From contig JARWMV010000088.1 in NCBI GenBank assembly GCA_030998015.1, positions 1 through 64,000 on the forward strand: DNA of 64,000 nt, in the 5' to 3' direction. The position numbers and the translations under genes were made by a program. This DNA comes from Ceratorhiza oryzae-sativae (lineage: Eukaryota > Basidiomycota > Agaricomycetes > Cantharellales > Ceratobasidiaceae). Positions 45,849 through 59,665 of this stretch are shown one piece after another; positions within the stretch are counted from its first letter, which is position 1, and each line of letters begins with the position of its first letter. Under the pieces are notes generated by a model. That model ran no database searches. It saw only the letters and a list, made by a program, of their open reading frames with translations, and was not told the DNA's origin.

Positions 45849-46599
45849 GCGCAATACAAATAGCACATGTTCGATGTCGTAGTTTATCTTGGGCTCAGTA
45901 TAAACTAATGTACTAATACTAAATTAAAAAGGAGGGCTCATAGTTCATCCACCTTGCGGATTGGATGCTTAACTAGTGATAGCAGTGGTGTATAATTAGC
46001 CGTTACGTGAGGTGCGTTGTGCACAGCTACATAATGACGAAGCCTCTAACCGTGCTATCGTAAACGTTCTTTCATGAGCCGGTCAATGGCATAAGACTAC
46101 GCGCACCGAGTGTTATCCTAAGTTCCCTTTACGTTCTGAAAAGAAGTACTTGGCGAAGTAACCACTTTCTCGTGGTATAAATATAGCTAAACTCATTTTT
46201 ATTGAGAGTTTAGTCCTACAGACTTGATGCTTAAGTAGAGTTCAATGAAACAACCTATAAATGCTGCCCATTTTGTGTCTCAACTACCAAGCTTACAATT
46301 TTGTATAACGACCTAAATAATGAACTGTAGTAGAGCGAATAGTGAACTAAACTAGCCATAGATATATGACAAGAGCAAAAGGCGAAGAGCGCACTAATAA
46401 GATTCATAGATCCCGAGCGGGGACGCAACTGCGGAGGCCATGTACCTATGACTATTCGAGATGAGAGAAAATGCAACAACACGCAGAATGAAGGGAATCG
46501 GTGCTCGGAATTGCATCGGAAAACATACAGGGCAGAAAATGGCCTTAAAAGCAATCGATGGCCCTGTTAGATCTAAGTTTTCGTGCCATTATTCCGGTG
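45849..46599. other. spacer, nothing recognised
   Basis: AT-rich sequence with one short minus-strand open stretch (46255-46554) that shows no motif. Confidence 0.4.
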
Positions 46600-46790
46600 A
46601 TCTCGGCCAATCCCCGAAAATCTAGTTAGCACGTGATAATACCCCACTGTCTAAGTGTGCTTCTGAGCGCTAACTGGACGCTAATAGCACCCACCAGCCG
46701 TGCTACTTCAGATCCAGTGCGTGCTCAGAAGCATACTTAGACCTATGGACCTACTATATGCCAGCTAGATTTCCGGGGATTGGCTGAGAT
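46600..46790. mobile_element. fold-back MITE (191 bp) with inverted repeats of about 75-80 bp
   Basis: The left arm begins ATCTCGGCCAATCCCCGAAA and the reverse complement of the right arm begins ATCTCAGCCAATCCCCGGAA. Similarity then continues through AATCTAG, GTCTAAGT, TGCTTCTGAGC and CACTGGA/AACTGGA. The arms take up most of the unit, leaving a small centre. No coding capacity is present. Flanking bases show no convincing target duplication (at most TGA when the borders are moved by one), so the superfamily stays open. Confidence 0.72.
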
Positions 46791-48773
46791 GAGCGTTACT
46801 TGTGTGTATAGGATGTGGATTCGTAAAACATGAGAAAGAAGCCTCTGGTGTATGTTGTAGCGAGGTGCCTGCGCATAAATCGCAATTTAATTCACTTGGT
46901 TACATTCAAAAATAGATATTAAAGATGGACGCGCGTATACGGGACATGACAAGAAGCTTGGATCTTACACAGGTGGGTAGCGATCGCTCAGTTTTCAGGC
47001 TCGTTTCGTTTGAAACCCGATGTTTTCCACAGCGTATTGCCGTGAGAAAAGTGGTGCAGAAGGTAATATTAGGTCCATGGACTCCGTGAAATGGAGTGAT
47101 GGCTTTAGTTGAATATACTCAATGGTCAGTCGACGAATGTCATAGCGACGTCAAGGTTTTTAATTTACCCTCCGAGAGTTGGCAGTTGTAAAAGATCGCG
47201 GATACTATACAAGCGATAAAACCGGACATATAAGGAAATAAGCTAGCCTACCTAGAAATTTTCAGAGGCGCAGTGGATTAACTCAACTCATTGAGACAAG
47301 ACCTTTAGCTTTTGTCAGCATACACTCGTGCTCATTTCGCGTGACCACTAGAAGTTGGTTCCTTTCTTGCTTTCGAAAATTCGGGCAGGTGATATGGAGT
47401 TTCCTATGAACCATTTCTCCTCTCTGAAGGCTCAGTACCAGCGGCAATTTCGTGTGTCACGTTTGAGCTCCTTTTGATACTGATGCCCATGGTTTTACCC
47501 CGTGCTTAACAGATGCGATTTTACATCCTCACGTGATATTTTGCGTTACTGGGACTCGCGCATATGCATCACCCTGACCATTTGATCCTTTCATGAACCA
47601 TCGGATTGGCTGGTAGGATTGCGCTTGTGGCTCGAGGTTTAAGTCAATGATCATAGAAGTTTGATAGTCTCGCGGGGCTCTATGGGATTGGGGAACCCTG
47701 TTTTTTGAGGTGCCGCAAAATCTGGATCAGCTGGCCCAAAAGGGTACCGATTGTGATTCACAAAATCGCTATCGGCACCGAGGCTCCGCAGGAACAACCC
47801 TGATCTAAGCGTAGTCAGCACCAAATGTCTTACTTTTGAAAGAAAACAAGCGGATGAAATTGGGGCGATGGTCTTAAAAGGAGCACATATATGGGCTCTG
47901 AAAAAAAAAAAACGGGACATCGCGGGTAAGCGCACGCTCCACCTCCATGCGGTGACTCTATATACCACTCTCCAAGGCTGGCCTCATCGTTCTCAGAATT
48001 GAGGATAGAGACTAGCTAACTGTAGCCCACCTGTTTTCAAGGTGTGATTTAAATGGAGTTTAGCTGCCAGAGGGGTTTTGCTCGGCTTGAAGATATTTCC
48101 GGCAAAATGGCCGATTGAGGCGGTGAGGCGTAAGGCCCCACAGGCTTGGAGACCATGTCTAATCGACATCGATCGGACCAAACCAAACTTTCTGACTCCA
48201 AAAACGCAGCTTCTTATTGTGAAGCCGAAACACCTCGGTGGATACGTGCTATCGTGGGGCACCCAGACGAATGCCAGATGGCTTCCGTCGTGTGGGACAC
48301 TACTTTCAGTATCGTCGAAACCAGGTTTATTACTCACGGCGCGGGATGCTAAACCCCAAAGGACGCTTGCCATTACGCTCACTGGCTAGTTGAGTGTACA
48401 CTTTAATTACCAGATACTTAGATTACGGAAATGAACCCCACAATATTAAAACAGGACATATAGCTCCTATCATCGCGGGGATTCCGGGCACGTGTATAAT
48501 TTAATATCAGTCCCGAATCCAAATAGGAGTCAACACCAGCAATCAACACCATTTTGGGCGTTGAAGGGACCTGGCCGAAGATGTCCATCCCGGTGGTATC
48601 TCGTGTCGTCCGGCCTTCGGCCCAGATGATTAGTCGGGCGATATCTGCAAATGAAGCCAGCTGTCAGCGGAAATTGCACGGAATGAAACTGGAGCATAAA
48701 GCCCTTGCGTTCAATCCGTGGCTTTAAGCGGTATTCTCCCTCGCGCATGTCCTCTGTTTCGCCGTCGCTGAGT
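46791..48773. other. gene-poor region with weak minus-strand exon-like stretches
   Basis: Minus-strand stretches at 47651-47800 (NRYPFGPADPDFAAPQKTGF) and 48500-48784 (ILSDGETEDMREGEYRLKPR, then after a possible intron GMDIFGQVPSTPKMVLIAGV) look protein-like but belong to no family I recognise. They may be exons of a decayed or highly split gene. Confidence 0.3.
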
Positions 48774-49206
48774 ATGACCGACAATCAGAGTCATAAAGTC
48801 CAAGTTTCCAACTTGCATCCGGTATCTGGACACGAGAACGCCGCTCATGTAAGTCTAAATCTCCACATGTGAGAACTTTGAAACAATAAAAGCCATTTTC
48901 AGGAGTTCGAGGTACTTATATCTCGTTTAAAACCAATCGATCTAGCATTAAATCAAGTCGTAGCTGTGGTCTGAGTCAGACGACGAGATAGACACCTCAA
49001 CTGACGCGCAGATTGAAGCACTGCTGCTTAAAGTCCTTCAACTGGAGGCCGAAGTGAACAAGATGAAAGGCCAAATCGCGTCCAAGCGGCAGGCAGCGTG
49101 CAACAAACAATACCCAGATTCTGTCACTAAAGATACAGGATTTTCTGTACCTAGGCTCTTAAGTCAAATGGTTTTAGATGTGCGTATCTGCGATTATGAC
49201 TTATAG
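48774..49206 (+). CDS. small acidic coiled-coil protein B (paralogue of A, two exons)
   Basis: Exon 1 is 48774-48842 (MTDNQSHKVQVSNLHPVSGH, 23 codons) with a GTAAGT donor. Exon 2 is 48964-49206 after a TCGTAG acceptor, phase 0. Exon 2 opens with the acidic patch WSESDDEIDTSTD, then the helix LLLKVLQLEAEVNKMKGQI, then a basic tail, parallel to SSDESESEND and LLLRVMKLEAEVKEIGAM of copy A. The predicted protein has about 103 residues. No signal peptide or membrane segment is present. Conservation of the acidic patch, helix register and intron position between copies 3.3 kb apart is the evidence for a real gene family. Confidence 0.55.
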
Positions 49207-50725
49207 CTTGGCAATTTCGCTGAAATGGGATTACCAGGACTAACTGTATCAGCTGCTTGAGTTGCAAGAGTGCTATCATGGGTTCTATCGCAAGGATGTT
49301 TGTTGATAGGATCAAATGGTGTCCATTTACGTGTAGTCTTGTCGAGATCGATCGTTACTGGGGCGATCGTGGAAGGTTGATCCAGCTTCTATCAGATTCG
49401 ACTCCATTGGACTAGCATCTTTACACCATTATTGACGGGGCCCCGATTTTATCTGCGGTTCCCTGTCTGCACATGATTACCAGAATGTATACCTGTAAGC
49501 ACGGTGTATACCGAAGGTTAGGTGTGCTGCACCGGCTACAGAATGACGCATAAAATTATGGCAGGAATTACCTGCGAGACTGTGCCGTGGTCTTGAGCAT
49601 TTCCCGGATCCTGCGCAGGAGAGGGTGCTCACTCGGCGAAAAGGTGAGTTGTGTAACTGTGCTCCTGAGAACTTTCGGGGCTACTCTGTCGGTTTGTGCT
49701 AGTTTGGCGCTAATTTGTGTAGGCTGATCATAGGATAGCAGCGGAAGCGCTCATAAGCATGACTGGACTTCGCCGAGTATACCTCTCAGACCTACGAAGA
49801 GTTTGTAGGCAAATCGTCATCGCAAAGGGAGCACGGAGTAGATAGGGCCTCTGAGAATACCCTTGAACTTCATATTCCCTTAGTTATCGAGTCACGTCAA
49901 CAACAAGGCGAAACGTCACCGATTGCAAGCGTTTAGAGTTGAGTTAACGGAGCACCAAGTGGCTGTGTTAAAGACTACCTCACGTGACCTAAGGCACTCA
50001 ACCAGCCGATCCAGTGCCAGTTAGTATTTAATTTCGGCCCTAAGCAGAGCATGCACGATGGTCCTAAGCTCCAAACGCACCAAACGTAATTGCGGTAAAC
50101 AAAACAAGCGAGCCTGAGGGCGCGGTTCGGGGGACGTGTCCATTCAAGCGCCGGCGTTTTCAACATGATCTTCGATATAGTCCAAGCCCTCTAGTAGCGG
50201 TTCTGAGACATCACCTGTTCACCGATCCACGAAAATGCACTGAGAATATAATCTCGTGCCCTTCTTGTTCAAGAACTGACAATCCTTGACAATGGGTCCA
50301 CAAGGCCGCGATCAGCCGACTCACGCCCAGATCTCCCGATCCAACTCATGCCCATATTGATGCCGCCCAGGCGTATTCCGGGTTATTGAATACCGCATTT
50401 TTATCCCACATCACCATCATATGTCCATAACATCTTCGATGACGCCCCGGTAACTTAAAGTCCAACCCCTTCCTCACCCGAGTTGCGATCGCCCTTCATT
50501 CGGCCATTGACCTCATGGCTCAGCTTATGGTGTCACGCTCCCGCGCCCGCTCGTATCGCTCAAATGCAAGCAGGCGGTTTTGGCATGGAGGAGGATTTGA
50601 TCGTCCCCGCCGCTATCCTTGTCTCTATTCCAATCTCGATCTACAAGATCGGGCGCTGTGCTCGAATAGACTTGGTACCCGCACCCAGTGGCTAGCTGCT
50701 GCTCGTATATTGTAGCTTGGACAAT
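49207..50725. other. intergenic region, nothing recognised
   Basis: 1.5 kb without supported features. A minus-strand stretch at 49975-50166 and plus-strand stretches near 50483-50715 overlap each other in shadow frames. The end should contain the promoter of the DUF6533 gene. Confidence 0.4.
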
Positions 50726-52958
50726 ATGGCTTCCGTGATGGGTATGACGCAGGAGCAACTCAAGCACACATTCACAGAGGCTTCACAGATGTAAGTAGTA
50801 CCGCTGTACGCTGCTGCTTAATCGACTCATAGTTCCTGATCCTTCAGCACCGCTGCAAAGGCAAGCTTATATGATTCTACGTCTGACATATATGGCTTAC
50901 GCTGTTGTAGTACTACCTCATAGCCAGCATCACTATGATGGCCTATGATATGGTATTAACTTTCCATCAAGAGGTAATCAGTATTGCCTTTATTCTAACC
51001 ATTGGCTCACGCTTCACCCAAGTTCGAATATATTTGGAAACGAAAAAAGACTATTGTGTCATACTTATTTTTGCTGAACAGGTATCTCAACCCATGCTGT
51101 AGGTCTTGATTAAACTCATCACGACAGTTGTAACTCACGATCCCGCAGACTATATCATTACTACAACCTCTTATTTCGACCCTCATTGGACATTTAGTGT
51201 AAGCCGTTTGATACACCATTTGGACTTCTATTATATTTAACTCTTTGTTTTCCAGATGTAAGCATAATTACTTGGCCGCCACTCTCTCTCACACATCTGA
51301 TCGTCCCGCGCCTCCGGTTAGGTGTCGCCGATTCGTTAAATTTGAAGGTAGACGTTGATTCATTCCAGGAATTGCTAATTTGCTCATCAAAATATTAGGA
51401 GCAACGACATGTGCCTCGTATGCGATCACCAATCTGATCATGACTCTGCGTGTTCACGCACTATGGCAAAACAAATGGGTGTTCGGCTATCTAATGTCGC
51501 TATGCGCCATTCAAGTCGCCATGTGGGGGTATGTCCTCGCAAATAGTGAACGTACGTGTCCTGTGCGTTGCCCGAGATCCGGGCTCGGCTCATATGGGGA
51601 TCTGTTTGTCAGCGGTGTCTTATCCAATTATCGACGGGCTCTTTCACGGTGCGTGAGTTTGGCCGGGCGCGCGTCAAGTGGATGCTGAGCCATTTTTTTT
51701 TAACCTGATGCAGGTTGTATATTAACCGGAAAGCCCTCGTTTGGCAACAAGTGGCAAATGTGGCTCTTTGTTCGTCTACCATTTCTCGGTTATCTAGCTT
51801 TTACTATAACTCTATTTACAGGCATACGTCGTTTTTGATAGCTCTGGTAGGATACCGATTACATGCATTATGGTATACACTCACCCAGGTACAGTGTTTG
51901 CATTGGTCCTAGCCAAAACCTTGAGATATTCTCGGGAAACACACTCACCATTGATCAAAACCTTGAGGTACGTCGCCGAGATGACAGTGACGCGGATGAA
52001 ACGTAGTGTTCTGACCTGTTATCCAGAAACGATGGGACGGCATATTTCATGTAGGCTCTTATTCTGTCCACAATCTTGTGTTTATTGCTGAAAATTGCCA
52101 CAGTGTCATCTTTACCGTAAACGTTGTCTGGCTAATCATGACGTTCAAGGCGGCCGAGCCACTAAAAAATATTAACGAACAGTGAGAAATCCCTTTCATT
52201 CGTTTGATTTTTCGCGTCGGCTAACACTTTCTGTAGTTTCAGTCATCTGTCAGTCATATAACCGAGTCGTCTGACTTATGCTTAACGCAGTTTTGTCTAG
52301 TGTCTCAGTAGTCCTGATATCTCGGCTCACGATCCATCTCCGTTCCGAAGGTGATAAACACCGCTCTCAGCCTTGGCAACCGGCTCGGGCTCTCCCCTCT
52401 GCTCGTGGCACGAGAAATCATTCCAATTCACTCAGCGAACCACCAGATCCGGGCATGATTGCCTCCGTTAGCACCTATGCTGGCCAACGGTGGTCGCGTT
52501 CCGAAAAAGGAAAGAGCAGATCGAGTGGCTCTGATGGAGGGTCGCCCTCTGAGAGCACGACTACGACGCTCCGACCGAGCCCAGAATCGACCCCAGCAGA
52601 CTTGGACGTGGAGAAGGCCGGGGAAAGCTCTCGAGCGTGGAGAAGAAGCAGTCTCCTCCGTCGAGACAGCATCGCTCCTGGAAGCAATACCCCGCCTGAA
52701 GTCGAGCGACCCGAACGGCCCACAAGCTGGGTCGCACGTATGAGATCCCGGCGAGATACAGCCGCTGCTATGTTCAATAGCCAGGCAGCACCTCAACCGT
52801 ATATACCACCAACAATAGCTTCGTGGGATGGTGCTCGGGAAGCAGGTCCAAGCCCAATTGAAGCTGCTGCCCTTTCGGTTAGGCAAAGCTTGGATGGATA
52901 TGCGTTTGGGTCCCTGGAACGGCCGCCTCCTGTAAGGCTTGCGGGGGAATATATCTGA
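50726..52958 (+). CDS. DUF6533 multi-pass membrane protein with long cytosolic tail
   Basis: The start at 50726 (MASVMGMTQEQLKHTF) is followed in the next exons by the DUF6533 signature: KYYLIASITMMAYDMVLTFH, then EFEYIWKRKKTIVSYLFLLN and RYLNP. Later exons give further hydrophobic helices: LLIKILGATTCASYAITNLI with MTLRVHALW (about 51380-51470), LFVRLPFLGYLAFTITLFTG (about 51760), and VIFTVNVVWLIMTFKA (about 52110). The last exon is a hydrophilic Ser/Arg/Pro-rich tail of about 200 residues ending LAGEYI. Many introns of about 50 nt are needed, and the join near 52200-52300 was not settled. DUF6533 proteins are expanded in Agaricomycetes, have a seven-helix-like layout, and their function is unknown. 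Confidence 0.82.
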
Positions 52959-53491
52959 GCATATTTTCTTCTATTTCACTTTTCTGGGATTTCATTCAAA
53001 AGCTTTCGATTCGATTGGACCCGTTACATTCTTCCAGGATTTTTGCATGCATTTTTCGTCTAAATGTAAATGTTCGCTCATCACAAGTTATATACGTCAC
53101 GCTAGCAACCCGGTAACCCACAGCACTAGCATGAGATGAAGGCTCGCTTGTCCTCTGATGATGCAAGCTAGAGCCCATCGAACAAATAACTGGGGGTTGC
53201 TAGCTAATAGCTAGTCCCCCTAATCAGATAGTTGAAGCTCGACAAAACTAGGGTGCTTGGCTATCCGAGCAAAAGGATGGTAAGGGTAGGGGATTTGGTC
53301 TCAGGTGCGTGCGGCATAATATGGTGTTCACGGCTTATACAGGGAATTCCCTCATCACTTCAACCGAATGCTAGTGCGTATCAACCATGTTTTCAGTCAT
53401 TCTAAAGACATGGCGACTTCAATTCGTCAAAGGTACTCATGGCTGGCGCGGCAGAGTTGAATGAAGAACAGTACTTTATGGACTTCATGAC
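52959..53491. other. convergent intergenic region
   Basis: 0.5 kb between the 3' ends of two converging genes. It contains a short palindromic stretch (gctagctaatagctagtc, around 53200). Nothing else is seen. Confidence 0.4.
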
Positions 53492-55175
53492 TTATATGAT
53501 GGGCCAGTCCTCAAAGTTCCCTTCTCCAAATCTCACTAAATGCGTTATGCTTCCATCGACTGCGGCGACTATAACGCTTTTGTTTCCTGTTTTTAGATGA
53601 ACGAAAGGATTGGGCCTTTGGGGAGGTAAAGTCGCATGAGGTGTCAACCCGAGTGCCTGCTTTACGCGACACAGTAAACCAATAGGCTGGTTTAAGGTTG
53701 GCTTTTGAACCGAAGAATCCTTGTTTGTTGCTGCGGCCATCCTATTTGAGGTCCCACGTTTGCGCGGCGGTGGGGGCGGCCGTGGTTGAACTAAGGAGAA
53801 AAGCTCAGCAAGTTGATGAAGGTCTGGCATCGGCGTTCGGCGGGCGCTATGGCCCAGTATAAGCACGTTGTTCCACAAAATAGATTCTGAGAAACTCACT
53901 TCACAACCACAACTTCAAAGTCTGGCTTCGGGACCTCTAGCTTCCTCCATGGGGTACTCGGTTTCCAGACATTCCAAAATATCTTGAATTCACCTGCAGG
54001 ATCTTTAGTTGATCCCAGGATGATTTTGTGGCCAGCTCGAACGTTTCGTAAAGTGGCAAATATCGAAGCTAGGTAGATTGAATAGGGCATTTAGTAGAAC
54101 ATTGTGAAATGCATAAGCACAAACCTGCATTGAAGGACTGTGGCCATACCCCTAGTGCTCCAACGATTGAACCGAATATGCGAGTGCTGAATACAAAACT
54201 TCGCAGGCGCAAAATGACTTTACGCGACTTCACGAGGATGCCTTGCGTCAAGGAGATCAAGGTGGCAGGGTTTAGAGAGAAGCGATGTCTTTGTGACGGC
54301 CTTGGGTTGTTGGAAGGTGGCAGAGGATAAAAGGAGGTGTTTGCAGGAGCAGTGGCACGCCCAACTACGAAGCCAAGACGTTTTAGGTAGGCATAGACCT
54401 AGTCATAATCATTAGAATAGCCAGTAGAGTCCATGCAGTATGATTAAGGCCTACAACGTAGTGATGAAGGCTGAGCCCCTCCGTTCCGATCATTTCGGTG
54501 AACGCCTGTTGCACAGTCATTGGGACTCCATGACCGAGTCCACAGTCCTCAAGGTCTAAGTTATTGTCAGGGTGCAACCTCAAGATTTCGGTAGCTTCGG
54601 AAGCCCTCCAACAGAATAGTGATCCGCGCTCCATTAGGTATAATGCCTCTTCTGGCATGAGCTCGAGTCGCTTCTGAGGCCTACCAGATTCCGAATCAGA
54701 TTGGCGAACAGCCGAGTGACCTAATACAGAGAAATGGGTGCCGCGAGCCACAATAACATGTGCCCTTGCAATATCGGGTTCCCATACAGCATAGGATATC
54801 GTCTTACTATGATTTCATATCATAGGTATTAAAGCCATGTCTCGGATGACCGATCAACTAACCTGTTAGCGCCCCGAGAACCTCGCAGCGCTTCAAACAT
54901 TGCATCTCGGGATTTATTTAATACGTGAGATTGTAGCGCCGTTGCGCCTCCCAATGCGGGTTCGAATTCCTTTTCTCCCCTTTTCGGTATCACCACCCGA
55001 GAGAGACCACGGGCGCCGCTGAAGGGTGAAATCAACATAAGATGATCCCGAAAATACTCGACACTAACGGAAGGTTGGTCCAATCTGGCATTCCTTCTTC
55101 GTCCGAAGATCCATTTTCTTCATCTTGTTGATCTTTGGGGATGACAGTCGTTGGGACTTCAAGCTGGTCGTCCAT
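53492..55175 (-). CDS. SEN54: tRNA-splicing endonuclease subunit Sen54
   Basis: I chose the ATG at 55175 (MDDQLEVPTTVIPKD) because an acidic N-terminus follows. After the first intron the reading is GARGLSRVVIPKRGEKEFEP, then DIARAHVIVARGTHFSVLGH. The Sen54 N-terminal signature LELMPEEALYLMERGSLFCW is near 54660-54600. The C-terminal domain shows EFKIFWNVWKPSTPWRKLEV and PKPDFEVVVV (about 53990-53900), and the last exon ends SITHLVRFGEGNFEDW. Sen54 is the non-catalytic partner of Sen2 in the four-subunit nuclear endonuclease that cuts introns from pre-tRNAs. A proline-rich insert (RPPPPPRK) sits before the C-terminal domain. About five introns are needed. Confidence 0.85.
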
Positions 55176-55752
55176 GTCAGGTTTCGTTTGGGTGAGTTTC
55201 AAATTGGAGGTTTTCAAATGGCTCGGCCAAATCCGGAAAGCCTATTACGGTAGACGATTACCAGCTTTCATCATATCATAGGATTAGAAATCTTCAACCA
55301 AAATGCATTATAGGCTTTGTGCACGGAGAACATGATATCAAGAACATGGCGAAGAATGGTGACACAACCGATCCTCAGACAATGATGTCTGAGCCAAACG
55401 TTCACACTCAACCGCCACAGTCACTATCTAGCCTCGTTACATTTACTAACGCTGGAAAATTAAGGGCCCCAAACACGATCAACAATCCCCTGCATTGCAA
55501 GCTTATGAACTGCTGGTCATTGTATGCACCAAATTTTCGAATGCCCTCTCCTAGCCTTACCATTGATTTCCCATGATGTTCATTGGCAATATTTTAGTGC
55601 AAGACTGGCTCAACTCACAATTGTGAAATTAGCTGACAACCGTCTTAATGGTTTAGATCAGTTGATTGATTATCTAAATTTGAGGTATGGTTAAATTGCA
55701 TCATATGACACTGGAGACAAAAGGGTGATGGAGCCACGAAAGCCATTGCTAC
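55176..55752. other. intergenic region, nothing recognised
   Basis: It contains the Sen54 promoter (read leftwards). A plus-strand open stretch at 55319-55576 has no motif. Confidence 0.4.
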
Positions 55753-57429
<1,677 letters not shown>

Positions 57430-57504
57430 GTTGATACAGATAGTAAGATCGGGAGTCAAGGTATGGTGGGGATGTAAAGTAGAAAATAGCGGCTGCGTGA
57501 TATT

Positions 57505-57744
57505 TTATACTCCTGGAATCGCTGACGTCAGGAAACCTCCACCGATTTCCCTCAGCCGAATCAACATTCTGTCGAATACATCGGAACGTTCTGGGCGGTT
57601 AAGAGCCGGGTAATGAGTAATGAAGAGGGCAAGAAGCACTCGCATCAACTCACCATAGCGCATTTCATATATTCCAATCTTTGCTCCAGTATGGGTCCCT
57701 GCCAGGCTGGAATTTTGTTGCAATGCCTCACGAGCGAACGCCAT
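57505..57744 (-). CDS. possible 3' exon of an unrecognised gene
   Basis: A minus-strand frame of 79 codons with protein-like composition (MRYGELMRVLLALFITHYPA, then NRPERSDVFDRMLIRLREIG) ends at 57505, only 75 bp upstream of the oxidoreductase start. The upstream side runs into a splice-acceptor-like sequence (TCCTAG, about 57750), so it may be the last exon of a gene extending towards 57900. No family is recognised. Confidence 0.3.
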   Translation of the reverse strand: MAFAREALQQNSSLAGTHTGAKIGIYEMRYGELMRVLLALFITHYPALNRPERSDVFDRMLIRLREIGGGFLTSAIPGV

Positions 57745-58488
57745 CCTAGGAGCACATCGCCTAAGCCATCAATACTTCGAGATAGGTAGCATTTGCCTCT
57801 CCGTTCTCGAGCCAGGGAGAAAAGCCCTCTTCGCTCTTCGAAGCAGGATCATTTCGTTACCATCAACCGCCAGCATGGAGAGCTCGAGCATGGAAAAAGA
57901 AAAGGTTCAGATACATGTAATGCTTTAAACAGAACGTTCAAATGAACCGCATTGAATAATCGAGCATCAGCATCGCCCATTGTGGGGCACCCAGAATTCG
58001 ATTGGCTCGTGGATTGAAATAGTGCGGCTAAGTTGTATGCTTGTTCAGTCTCTCGGTTAAAGTGAATTTCATTTGAGGCTGCGCTTCCCGCCTCGTTTCA
58101 AACGAACCCGAATGGAAGGGCATTCGCCTCACTAATACTTTTTTTCCGAACTCTCAGATGAATCGGTCATTGCCGATGCAGAAAAGCGGGCTTTGGGGAG
58201 CGTTATTTATGCCGCACACTGTCCCCTTCCGATAGGCGTATGCGGTATTTTTGGGCTGAAGTATTAACTTGTGATATAAATAATGATGGAAGATTAGTTC
58301 ACCACGCACAAGCGCTAGTATCCGTGCTCCCATAACTATATTGCATTAAGTTTGACGTTACCAGGCACTATACCTTTGTTCACGATAATGTCTGATGGGA
58401 GATACGGATTGAAGCAGGCAATAACCATTCTAACGCAGCTATCCAGGCACACTCCCTCTAGTATACACCCACCAGAACAGAATACTCA
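57745..58488. other. intergenic region, nothing recognised
   Basis: Only short open frames are present. No repeat, RNA gene or domain is visible. Confidence 0.4.
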
Positions 58489-58770
58489 ATGAATATACAT
58501 GACAGTTTTCTTCGACAAATGGGTAATCTTTTTCAACGCATGAGTTTAAACCCCGCGGTTGTTCAACATTTGTACGATTATCGAACCCAGGATATTGTTT
58601 TAACAGGGGAAGGCTCCAGCTTCCTGGCGTTTTGTGAGGCGCTTGAACACTCTGAGTTGAAGTGTGATCTACCTGAGCGGCCTACAGCCCATTACGTGGA
58701 TCGGCGGCTTCCCAAAGCTTTAGAAGGGGCTGTGGAAGTGATTATATGCACTGCGCTTAAGAAATGCTGA
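58489..58770 (+). CDS. unassigned small open frame (93 aa)
   Basis: A single-exon frame starting MNIHDSFLRQMGNLFQRMSL with LTGEGSSFLAFCEALEHSEL in the middle. The composition looks like a folded protein rather than noise, but I know no matching family. It could be an orphan, a fragment of a larger gene or chance. Confidence 0.25.
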   Translation: MNIHDSFLRQMGNLFQRMSLNPAVVQHLYDYRTQDIVLTGEGSSFLAFCEALEHSELKCDLPERPTAHYVDRRLPKALEGAVEVIICTALKKC

Positions 58771-59149
58771 AACTCGGGTCGGTGACTGTTTTAGCAAACG
58801 CTTTTACAGTCCCTTAGATAACGGGAGAGTAGTTGTTAATAGGATGAGCCGAGACCCTTTGGTCCGTTACATACGCCTGGCGTTATATTTGTATCGAACA
58901 GCTACATTCGTTAGGAGTATTGGTGGTCTGCGACGAGCATAGTTCGAGAAATTTTTTAAGATGCGGCGTGCGGTCGGTTATAACTACGAAAGTATTAGCG
59001 AGGTTGCTTTGCTCTGAATTGTTGAGCATTTAGTCTGTACAATATTCAATTTCTGTAGCGTACACATGTTGACTGACAACCTCCTTTATGACACTCGCGT
59101 CCAAAGCTGCTCCTCAACGGTTTCCCCAGACCAACTCACGGAACGTCCA

Positions 59150-59665
59150 CTGGTGCTAATGTGTATCGGGCTGATACGTCTTGTTTAGGCAGATGGCACG
59201 ATCTGAATAGCGATCGAGCTACTCGGCCTCAACTGGGCTTCCAGCCTTTCGAAATCGTTCGACTTTCCACGTGTCTGGTTTGGTCCACATGGTGCTGCGT
59301 TACCCCAGCCTTTGAGTCACGGCGGGGAGAAATGCATTACGTTGCAGATGACAATGGTTTCGTAACCGCCCCCCTCCCTATTCTTTGTATAAACTAGCAA
59401 GATGGTCAGGTGGATCGGAAAGAGCACTACGTTCAGAGAGGGCCGCCCTGGGATCAGGAGGTCACGCGCTGAGCTAATGTTGGAGCCGAACAGTCGGTGG
59501 CATGGGAAGCTCAAACTAATCTCCTTAAAGAAAACAACACTTAGCAATTCTGCCAGAATAAGACAACACAGTGCTTTCTCCAATGGATATTGTGTCTTCG
59601 GAGACACGGTCGCCCAGTCGCTCCAGGGGCATAGCGACACAGATAGCAGCAAAAAGTCCGGGGTG
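59150..59665 (-). pseudogene. decayed partial copy of the Old Yellow Enzyme-type gene
   Basis: On the minus strand 59665-59560 reads PLERLGDRVSEDTISIGEST and SYSGRIAKCCFL. It lines up with LERLGDHASLEDSELLGQSI and FSGKVAKTRFLK of the gene at 57429 and is followed by a similar intron start (gattagttt versus gttagttt). Further on, GGGYETIVICNVMHFSPP aligns with GGYGIILTGNVMLHPE, and VERFRKAGSPVEAE with LEQFRKLAKAAKAE, but in changing frames with stops. The rest of the gene is absent. It is a dead tandem duplicate lying about 2 kb upstream of the intact gene. Confidence 0.7.
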
